DNA of 12,852 bases, taken from assembly GCF_019052365.1 (NCBI RefSeq), contig NZ_JAHQUY010000075.1, forward strand, positions 1 through 12,852, given 5' to 3'. Numbering within the stretch: position 1 is the stretch's first letter; every line of letters starts with the position of its first letter. The notes under the pieces are model-generated. The model did no database searches. It saw nothing but the letters and a program-made list of their open reading frames with translations, and was not told the DNA's origin. Made by a program: the position numbers and the translations under genes. Source of the stretch: Leyella stercorea. Its GTDB lineage: Bacteria > Bacteroidota > Bacteroidia > Bacteroidales > Bacteroidaceae. This document shows, piece by piece, positions 1-5,029 of this stretch.

Positions 1-15
1 ACGCTCTTCCGATCT
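1..15 (+). other. Illumina TruSeq adapter remnant at contig end
   Basis: The first fifteen bases, ACGCTCTTCCGATCT, are identical to the 3' end of the common Illumina TruSeq/P5 read-1 adapter. The match begins exactly at base 1 and the following sequence is ordinary AT-rich spacer DNA, as expected for an untrimmed read at a contig end. This is almost certainly not genomic. Confidence 0.95.
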
Positions 16-51
16 AATGCGAGCAAAAACTCAAACAACAAAGCATATCAT

Positions 52-72
52 AACTCTCAACTCTCAACTTTC
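52..72. repeat. Heptamer tandem repeat (AACTCTC), 3 copies
   Basis: Three consecutive 7-bp units, AACTCTC, AACTCTC and AACTTTC, are followed by AATT. The unit resembles the AACTCAA/AATTCAA heptamers at 2938-3119, 8809-8824 and 11841-11871, so this looks like one more locus of a dispersed low-complexity spacer family. Confidence 0.7.
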
Positions 73-82
73 AATTATAAAC

Positions 83-111
83 AAAAAAAACGGGACTAAA
101 GATAGCCCCGT
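83..111 (-). terminator. Intrinsic terminator reading leftward
   Basis: On the minus strand a stem ACGGG (111-107) pairs with CCCGT (94-90) around a 12-base loop, and a run of eight U (90-83) follows directly. This is the standard layout of a rho-independent terminator. No minus-strand protein gene ends nearby, so its transcript is either the candidate small RNA described here or read-through from the terminator at 478-541. Confidence 0.7.
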
Positions 112-289
112 ACTTTTATAACCTTTTCTCACGAAAAAACTATTAATCAACAACAAAATTCATTCGTTTGTGACTCCACCGCTGTGGACATACTCTAATA
201 CTTGTAGTCTTTTGCTTAAATAACATTGCTTAATGTGTGTATGAAACGTAATCTGATGTATGTGTGTAAACTCTAAATTTCTTCTAAAT

Positions 290-340
290 AACTCTCTAAC
301 TTACTTTTATTATAACTCTCTAAATTATTAACTCTCTAAC
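290..340. repeat. Three dispersed copies of AACTCTCTAA
   Basis: AACTCTCTAA occurs at 290-299, 314-323 and 330-339, separated by AT-rich sequence with start-to-start distances of 24 and 16 bp. A related AACTCTAAA lies slightly upstream near 269. The copies fall within the candidate small-RNA interval. Confidence 0.6.
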
Positions 341-384
341 AATTACTACTTGTAATACTAAACTATTCTTCCTTTTTACACTTG

Positions 385-416
385 CAAAGTTATTCAATAA
401 ACCAGAAACCCACAAA
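385..416 (-). promoter_or_regulatory. Bacteroidetes-type promoter reading leftward
   Basis: On the minus strand TAACTTTG (392-385) matches the Bacteroidetes -7 consensus TAnnTTTG exactly. A TTTG -33 box lies at 416-413 with a 20-base spacer, which is close to the usual distance. No start codon for a protein gene follows within 200 bases. The boxes lie in an 18-bp sequence repeated at 385-402, 413-430 and, more degenerate, 434-451, so part of the match could come from the repeat. Confidence 0.45.
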
Positions 417-451
417 TTTATTCAACAAACGCCCCCATTCGTTCAATAAAC
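385..451. repeat. Three copies of an 18-bp AT-rich repeat
   Basis: CAAAGTTATTCAATAAAC (385-402), CAAATTTATTCAACAAAC (413-430) and CCCATTCGTTCAATAAAC (434-451) are recognisable copies. The first two each contain a TAnnTTTG box on the minus strand. Confidence 0.6.
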
Positions 452-477
452 CCAATCATGCGTTGATGAACTGGCAT

Positions 478-541
478 AAAAAACGGGGAATCACGCTTGT
501 TTTGACCGTAAAACTATCAAAACAAAGCGGCGATTCCCCGT
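478..541 (-). terminator. Strong intrinsic terminator of the leftward gene run
   Basis: Minus-strand GATTCCCCGT side: a 10-bp perfect outer stem pairs 483-492 with 532-541. It continues as CGCT/AGCG (494-497 with 526-529) and as an 8-bp inner stem TGTTTTGA/TCAAAACA (498-505 with 517-524), leaving an 11-base loop. A run of six U (483-478) follows on the minus strand. It is the first good leftward terminator after the Bax-inhibitor-like gene, so it probably ends the tsaB-to-BI-1 transcripts with a 3' untranslated region of about 180-240 nt. Confidence 0.85.
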
Positions 542-615
542 ATTGGTTTCTAACTAAAAGCTGTGTATGTCTTTAGCTTTCGTTTTATAAGTCGTGAGTC
601 TGAGTCGTCGTCAAC

Positions 616-720
616 CGAACGGAATCTGATCGGACACCGTACGGAATCTGATCGGACACCGAACGGAATCTGATCGGGCGGCGAACGCAATCCGGTCGGA
701 CGGCGGACGCAACCGGTCGG
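616..720. repeat. 22-bp tandem repeat, 4.8 copies
   Basis: Units start at 616, 638, 660, 682 and 704 (the last is 17 bp). The consensus begins CGAACGGAATCTGATCGG. Units 1 and 2 differ by one base, unit 3 differs at its last bases, and units 4 and 5, nearest the gene, are the most diverged. The array is much richer in GC than the sequence on its left and ends one base before the stop codon of the Bax-inhibitor-like gene, so it is transcribed as part of that gene's 3' untranslated region. Confidence 0.9.
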
Positions 721-721
721 T

Positions 722-1444
722 TTACTCCTTATTGTTGCCGAAAATGCGCAACAGATAGAGGAATAGGTTGATGAAGTCGAGATACAAGCTCAACGCACCA
801 AGCAGAGCGAGCTTCTGCATGTGTTCGCCTGCGTCGGGCGCAAGCTGGCACATCTGCTTTATCTTCTGCGTATCGTATGCGGTGAGACCCACGAAGATGA
901 GCACGCCTACGTAGCTCAGGATGAGGTCGAAGCCGCTGCTGCGCACGAACATGTTAACCACGGTGGCGATGATGAGTCCGAGAAGCGCCATGAAGAGCAG
1001 CTTGCCCATAGACGTGAGGTCGGTCTTGGTGGTGTAGCCCACGAGCGCCATTACGCCGAACGTGCCGGCTGTGATGAGGAATGTCTTGACGATGGCTGTC
1101 ATGCTGAACGCAAGGAAGATGACAGAGAGCGTAGCGCCGTTCACTACCGAGTAGAGCACGAACAGCAGCGTAGCCGTAGACAGCGACAGACGGTTGATGG
1201 CGCCGCTGACAGAGAACACGAGCACAAGCTCGGCGATGATGAGTCCCCAGAACAATGCCTTGTTGCCGAGGATAGCCATGATGAGCGACGGAGTAGACGC
1301 AACGCCGTATGCGGTGATGCCGGTGATGGCGAGGGCGAGGGTCATCCATACAAACACTTTGCGCATGAGCGCAGGGAAAGCAGACGACATAGAGAAGTCG
1401 CTGCCACGAAGCGAATCGGTATCTAACCAGTTTTGTTGTTTCAT
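722..1444 (-). CDS. Bax inhibitor-1/YccA family membrane protein
   Basis: This 240-residue protein is an inner-membrane member of the Bax inhibitor-1 (UPF0005/TMBIM) family. After a polar N-terminus of about 25 residues it shows roughly seven hydrophobic segments. Near the C-terminus it has GLTAYDTQKIK (186-196) and LYLDFINLFLYLLRIFG (220-236), the two most conserved stretches of the family; Asp191 and Asp223 are candidates for the acidic pair that senses pH and gates calcium in characterised bacterial homologues such as BsYetJ. Relatives such as E. coli YccA modulate the FtsH protease, but no partner can be named here. The ATG at 1444 is preceded by an A-rich leader without Shine-Dalgarno, typical of the phylum. 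It is the last gene of the leftward run, 71 bases after rseP, with a palindromic element in that gap. Family assignment is firm; function is not. Confidence 0.92.
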   Translation of the reverse strand: MKQQNWLDTDSLRGSDFSMSSAFPALMRKVFVWMTLALAITGITAYGVASTPSLIMAILGNKALFWGLIIAELVLVFSVSGAINRLSLSTATLLFVLYSVVNGATLSVIFLAFSMTAIVKTFLITAGTFGVMALVGYTTKTDLTSMGKLLFMALLGLIIATVVNMFVRSSGFDLILSYVGVLIFVGLTAYDTQKIKQMCQLAPDAGEHMQKLALLGALSLYLDFINLFLYLLRIFGNNKE

Positions 1445-1485
1445 AATTATCTGTTTTTAAATTGTTTGTATTCTTTGTTTGCAGG

Positions 1486-1509
1486 GCGGAGGCCGGAGAC
1501 CTCCGCTAC
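1486..1509. repeat. Single REP-like palindrome copy
   Basis: GCGGAGG (1486-1492) and CCTCCGC (1500-1506) form a 7-bp stem with a 7-base loop, followed by TAC. The 24-bp sequence is identical to the right arm of the paired element at 9449-9476. It sits 6 bases after the rseP stop codon in the direction of transcription. Only one arm is present here, whereas the two other loci have inverted pairs. Confidence 0.85.
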
Positions 1510-1515
1510 TATACA

Positions 1516-2937
1516 TTATATTATATGCAGGAAGCGCAGGATATCGTTCAGATTCGCCACCACCATAAGCAGCAGCAGAACGCCGATGCCGATATACTCG
1601 GCGTATATCATGAAGTTCTCAGACGGCTTGCGGCGAGCTATCATCTCGTAGAGCAGGAAGAGCACGTGTCCGCCGTCGAGCGCCGGGATGGGCAGAATGT
1701 TCATGAAGGCGAGGATGATGCTCAGAAAGGCGGTCATAAGCCAGAACGAGTGCCAGTTCCACTGCGACGGGAACAGACTGCCGATGGCTCCGAAGCCGCC
1801 GAGCGACTTGGCGCCTTCAGACGAGAAGAGATACTTCATGTCGCCTACGTAGCCCGAGAGCACCTTGCAGCCGTACTTGACGCCGGCGGGGAACGACTCG
1901 AGGAAGCCGTAGTCGATGTGTGTCACCTTATACTTGGGCTGCTGCGGCATGTAGCCGAGCACAAGGCGCATCGGCTTGCCCTTGGCGAACGGCGAGAAGC
2001 CGCCTGCCGACATGGCGTCGAACTGGCCCTTGAGCGTGAGTGTGTCGAGCTTGCCGTTCACCTGACGCTCTACGTTGACAACAGCGGCGAGCGCCTTCAC
2101 GGTGTCGGCGTGGGTCTGTGCGCAGGTGAACATATCGGTGCTGCGACCCACCTCGTATGTGAACTGAGAGAACGAGCTGACGAGCTTGCCGTTGAGCGAG
2201 AGGATGCGGTCGGCTTTCTGCAGACCCATGCGCTTGGCAGCCGAGTTGGGCGTTACGCTGTCCACTACAGCCGGCACATAACCTACGACGAACGGGGGCA
2301 CATTCTTCAACATGCCGAGCAGGTCGAGGTCGCCCGGCGTGTTGACGGTCACCTTCTTGCCGTCGCGCAACACGTAAACCTCCGTAGCGTTAGCCAGACC
2401 GCGATACATGTCAGCCTTGGCGTCCTTGAACTCGCCGAGGTTGGTGCCGAGCAAGATGTCATGATCCTGGAATCCGAGCGCCTTAGCCTCCTTGTTGAAC
2501 TCCATTCCGAGCGTCATATCCTTCGGGCTGACGTAGTCCTCGCCCCATGTGAAGAGGCACATGGCGTAGATGAAAAGCGCCAAAAGGAAGTTGACAAGCA
2601 CGCCACCTATCATGATAAACAGTCGCTGCCATGCAGGTTTAGAGCGGAACTCGTATGCCTTGGCAGGCTCTTTCATCTGCTCGGTGTCCATCGATTCGTC
2701 AATCATACCCGATATCTTGCAGTAGCCGCCGAGCGGAAGCCAACCGATGCCGTACGTAGTGTCGCTGTTCTTCGGCTTGAACTTGAACAGACTGAACCAA
2801 GGGTCGAAGAAGAGGTAGAACTTCTCGACGCGCACTCCGAAGAGTTTCGAGAAGAAGAAGTGTCCGCCCTCGTGCAGAAGCACGAGAAGCGAGATAGCCA
2901 GCATGAACTGGAGTGTCTTTATAAGAAAAATTTCCAT
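1516..2937 (-). CDS. rseP: RseP-type site-2 zinc metalloprotease
   Basis: This is a 473-residue intramembrane protease of the RseP/S2P (M50) family, which cleaves membrane-embedded anti-sigma factors and remnant signal peptides. The first transmembrane segment carries the zinc motif HEGGH (22-26) with catalytic Glu23. The last third has NILPIPALDGGH (413-424), where Asp421 is the third zinc ligand. Between these lie a hydrophobic segment near 107-130 and a long extracytoplasmic part (about 130-350) with PDZ-like sequence, including a clear GLQKADRILSLNG core. A final hydrophobic segment (about 448-465) ends the protein. The length fits Bacteroidetes RseP proteins, which are somewhat longer than E. 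coli RseP. The gene lies between dxr and the BI-1 gene, as rseP follows dxr in many bacteria. Substrates cannot be deduced. Confidence 0.95.
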   Translation of the reverse strand: MEIFLIKTLQFMLAISLLVLLHEGGHFFFSKLFGVRVEKFYLFFDPWFSLFKFKPKNSDTTYGIGWLPLGGYCKISGMIDESMDTEQMKEPAKAYEFRSKPAWQRLFIMIGGVLVNFLLALFIYAMCLFTWGEDYVSPKDMTLGMEFNKEAKALGFQDHDILLGTNLGEFKDAKADMYRGLANATEVYVLRDGKKVTVNTPGDLDLLGMLKNVPPFVVGYVPAVVDSVTPNSAAKRMGLQKADRILSLNGKLVSSFSQFTYEVGRSTDMFTCAQTHADTVKALAAVVNVERQVNGKLDTLTLKGQFDAMSAGGFSPFAKGKPMRLVLGYMPQQPKYKVTHIDYGFLESFPAGVKYGCKVLSGYVGDMKYLFSSEGAKSLGGFGAIGSLFPSQWNWHSFWLMTAFLSIILAFMNILPIPALDGGHVLFLLYEMIARRKPSENFMIYAEYIGIGVLLLLMVVANLNDILRFLHII

Positions 2938-3119
2938 TTAAGAGTTTTGAGTTTTGAGTTTTGAATTTTGAGTTGTGCGCTTCGCGCATTTTGAATTTAT
3001 GAATTTTGAGTTTTGAATTTATAAATTATGAGTTGCGAATTCCAAATTCAAAATTGAATAATTCCTCATCGGCGCAGCCGACAATTCAAAACTCAAAATT
3101 CAAAATTCAAAATTCAACT
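2938..3119. repeat. Heptamer-repeat spacer with two GC-rich hairpins
   Basis: The whole dxr-rseP spacer is low-complexity DNA built of 7-bp units TTTTGAG/TTTTGAA on the left (2941-3020) and the reverse complement AACTCAA/AATTCAA on the right (3083-3119), so the two ends form a long imperfect inverted repeat. Two compact GC hairpins are embedded: TGCGC-TTC-GCGCA (2976-2988) and TCGGC-GCA-GCCGA (3069-3081). In the leftward mRNA the right end is U-rich and the left end A-rich and complementary, so dxr and rseP would be separated by a large stem. No gene is seen. Confidence 0.85.
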
Positions 3120-4265
3120 TTACAACATGCTTGCCGCAATGCGTCTTGCCTCAGCGTCAGAAGCGATATAGTCGTCGTAAGTAGGCTGGGCGATGAACGT
3201 AGCGCGCTGCATGGTTGCCTCGATGATGTCTGCCATCTGCAGGAATCCGCAGCGGTCGTGACGGAACGCCTCGTTCACCACTTCGTTGGCTGCATTCACT
3301 ACGCACGGCACATTGCCGCCGCGACGTATCGACTCGTAAGCCATGGCGAGACAACGGAACTTCTCCATGTCGGGCTCGAAGAACTCGAGCGGCTGACGGA
3401 ACAAGTCGAGACGGTCGCCGTTAAGCGGCAGACGCTCGGGGAACGAGAAGGCGTACTGTATAGGCAGGCGCATATCGGGCACACCGAGCTGCGCTTTCAC
3501 GCCGCCGTCGCGGAACTGCACCGCACTGTGCACTATCGACTGCGGATGGACGAGCACTTGAATCTTCTCAGCCTCAACGCCGAAGAGCCACTTCGCCTCG
3601 ATAACCTCGAAGCCCTTGTTCATCATAGACGCAGAGTCTATCGTAATCTTCGCTCCCATCTCCCATGTCGGGTGGCGCAGAGCGTCGGCAGCCTTCACAT
3701 CGCGCATCTCGTCGAGCGTGAACTTGCGGAACGGACCGCCCGAAGCGGTGAGCAGTATCTTCTCTATCTCGTTGTCGCCTTCGCCAACAAGACTCTGGAA
3801 GATGGCAGAGTGCTCGCTGTCTACGGGCAGGATGTTCACGTGGTACTCCGCAGCAAGTCGGCAGATGAGGTCGCCGGCTACGACAAGTGTCTCCTTGTTG
3901 GCGAGGCAGATTGTCTTGCGTGCCTTGATGGCGTGGATAGTTGGCGAGAGTCCGGCGAAACCCACCATAGCCGTAAGCACCATGTCGATAGGCTGCGCCT
4001 CTACAATCTCGTCGATAGCCTTCGCTCCGGCATACACCTTGATGTCGGGAAGGTCGGCAAGCAGCAGCTTCAGCGACTCGTAGTGCGCTTCGTTCGCAAT
4101 GACGACTGCAGCCGGGCGGAACTTGCGCGCCTGCTCGGCAAGCATCTCATAGCGGTTGTTCGCCGTGAGGCAGTAGACCTCGTAGCGGTCGCTATGCTGT
4201 TCTATCACGTCGAGTGCCTGGGTTCCGATAGAACCGGTGGAACCGAGGATACATATCTGTTTCAT
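3120..4265 (-). CDS. dxr: 1-deoxy-D-xylulose 5-phosphate reductoisomerase
   Basis: Dxr (IspC) converts 1-deoxy-D-xylulose 5-phosphate to 2-C-methyl-D-erythritol 4-phosphate with NADPH, the committed step of the non-mevalonate isoprenoid pathway, in the cytoplasm. The 381-residue protein begins with the dinucleotide-binding motif GSTGSIG (8-14). It then shows LANKETLV (121-128), the metal-binding VDSEHSA (148-154; Asp149 and Glu151), TASGGPFR (173-180), the active-site segment SASMMNKGFE (211-220; Lys217 and metal ligand Glu220) and VVNAANEVVNEAF (322-334). All key residues are intact, and the length is slightly below E. coli Dxr (398). The ATG at 4265 lies 132 bases after the rimM stop, with a 9-bp tandem repeat in its leader. 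This is the fosmidomycin target. Confidence 0.97.
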   Translation of the reverse strand: MKQICILGSTGSIGTQALDVIEQHSDRYEVYCLTANNRYEMLAEQARKFRPAAVVIANEAHYESLKLLLADLPDIKVYAGAKAIDEIVEAQPIDMVLTAMVGFAGLSPTIHAIKARKTICLANKETLVVAGDLICRLAAEYHVNILPVDSEHSAIFQSLVGEGDNEIEKILLTASGGPFRKFTLDEMRDVKAADALRHPTWEMGAKITIDSASMMNKGFEVIEAKWLFGVEAEKIQVLVHPQSIVHSAVQFRDGGVKAQLGVPDMRLPIQYAFSFPERLPLNGDRLDLFRQPLEFFEPDMEKFRCLAMAYESIRRGGNVPCVVNAANEVVNEAFRHDRCGFLQMADIIEATMQRATFIAQPTYDDYIASDAEARRIAASML

Positions 4266-4304
4266 TGTGGTCTGATTTTTATATTGCTTGATTTTGTTGG
4301 AGAG

Positions 4305-4385
4305 CTAGGAGGACTAGGCTGGCTAGGTAAACTAGATAAACTAGGCAAACTAGATAAGCTAGATAAGCTAGATAAGCTATAACAA
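4305..4385. repeat. 9-bp tandem repeat (CTAGATAAG-type), 8-9 copies
   Basis: Consecutive 9-bp units start at 4305, 4314, 4323, 4332, 4341, 4350, 4359, 4368 and 4377. The units run CTAGGAGGA, CTAGGCTGG, CTAGGTAAA, CTAGATAAA, CTAGGCAAA, then three perfect CTAGATAAG, then a degenerate CTATAACAA. The three identical copies suggest recent expansion at the rimM side. The array fills most of the rimM-dxr spacer and ends 40 bases before the dxr start codon. Confidence 0.92.
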
Positions 4386-4397
4386 CCAGCAAGCCCT

Positions 4398-4919
4398 TTA
4401 CAGCTCTGTCAATCCCTCCGGCAGATCCATAGTTATGGTGTGGCTCTCAGCGTCCACCTCCACGATGAACTCGTCGGAGGCAGGTATAAGCAGCTCGTTG
4501 CCGTCGGTAGTGAGCAGACAGAAAAGTGTGTTGATGGTAGAATCGTCAACCGATTCGATCTCACCGACAACAGCGCCCGATCGGTCGTCAACAACCTTGA
4601 AGCCGACGATGGCAGCCCAAGAGAGCTGGTCGGCATCTGTGTCGACATGCTCACGCGGGAAGTAGACATCGCAGCCAGTAAGCTCGCGAGCACGCTCCTG
4701 CGAGTCGATATCGGCAAAGCGTACAAGCGCCGTCTCGTCGTTCTTGAAGCGGTATTCGTCGAGGAAGAATGGCACGAGTATGCCGTCAATCTCAAGAATG
4801 AGGTAGTCGGCGTCTACACGGTCGAAGATATCGTCGTCGAAGTGGAACGACACCTCGCCGTCTACGCCGTGCGGCTTGCCTATCTTACCTATTTTATATA
4901 CTGATTCTTTCTTTATCAT
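4398..4919 (-). CDS. rimM: 16S rRNA processing protein RimM
   Basis: RimM is a 30S assembly factor that binds ribosomal protein S19 and promotes maturation of the 16S rRNA 3' (head) domain. The 173-residue protein has the expected two-domain form. The N-terminal RimM barrel opens with GKIGKPHGVDGEV (11-23), the family signature. A PRC-barrel occupies roughly residues 98-173, with ELLIPASDEFI (142-152) close to the usual LIP....I motif. The length is normal for the family. The ATG at 4919 is preceded by an AT-rich leader, and the gene follows murA after a 110-base repeat-filled gap. In many bacteria rimM sits with trmD and rplS; its place between murA and dxr here is a different neighbourhood. 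Confidence 0.93.
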   Translation of the reverse strand: MIKKESVYKIGKIGKPHGVDGEVSFHFDDDIFDRVDADYLILEIDGILVPFFLDEYRFKNDETALVRFADIDSQERARELTGCDVYFPREHVDTDADQLSWAAIVGFKVVDDRSGAVVGEIESVDDSTINTLFCLLTTDGNELLIPASDEFIVEVDAESHTITMDLPEGLTEL

Positions 4920-4926
4920 TTTTGTT

Positions 4927-5021
4927 AGTTAACAAGGAAACCAGGTGACTAATAGAAGAGAAGACTATGAAGATAGTTTACAAGGAAACAAGTTCAGAAG
5001 TAAACAAGTTTACAAGGAAAC
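4927..5021. repeat. 16-bp tandem repeat, about 6 degenerate copies
   Basis: Units start at 4927, 4943, 4959, 4975, 4991 and 5007. AGTTTACAAGGAAAC is exact at 4975-4989 and 5007-5021, and one base different at 4927-4941. AGTTCAGAAGTAAAC at 4991-5005 is an intermediate copy, while the units at 4943 and 4959 are strongly decayed. The array fills the murA-rimM spacer almost completely, with 8 bases left before the murA stop. Confidence 0.85.
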
Positions 5022-5029
5022 GTATTGCC

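Larger units (their letters stand above)
83..378 (-). ncRNA. Candidate small RNA or untranslated transcript, unidentified
   Basis: The transcript is inferred only from signals. A leftward promoter with a TAnnTTTG box at 385-392 and a TTTG box at 413-416 would start transcription near 378, and a rho-independent terminator lies at 83-111, giving about 290 nt. The interval has no substantial minus-strand ORF; the longest peptide noticed is a 14-codon frame beginning at about 190 (MSTAVESQTNEFCC). Small hairpins are visible at 342-356 and near 125-140. I could not match it to 6S, tmRNA, RNase P or SRP RNA. It could equally be a decayed intergenic region. Confidence 0.3.

Noticed and set aside
382..576. 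A 64-codon frame on the plus strand in the left gene-poor region
   Set aside because: It needs a TTG start, has no recognisable sequence, and is crossed by an 18-bp repeat and a 60-base terminator hairpin.
616..720. CRISPR array
   Set aside because: The 22-bp units are contiguous with no unique spacers between them, and no cas genes are present.
1462..2964. A 500-codon open frame on the plus strand opposite rseP
   Set aside because: It is the antisense of a conserved protease gene, its predicted sequence is rich in His, Glu, Arg and Val without any domain, and its ends run into palindromic and heptamer repeats. GC-rich codon choice in the sense gene removes antisense stops.
3006..4382. A 458-codon open frame on the plus strand opposite dxr
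   Set aside because: It begins and ends in tandem repeats (heptamers and the 9-bp array giving LDKLDKL) and is otherwise the shadow of dxr.
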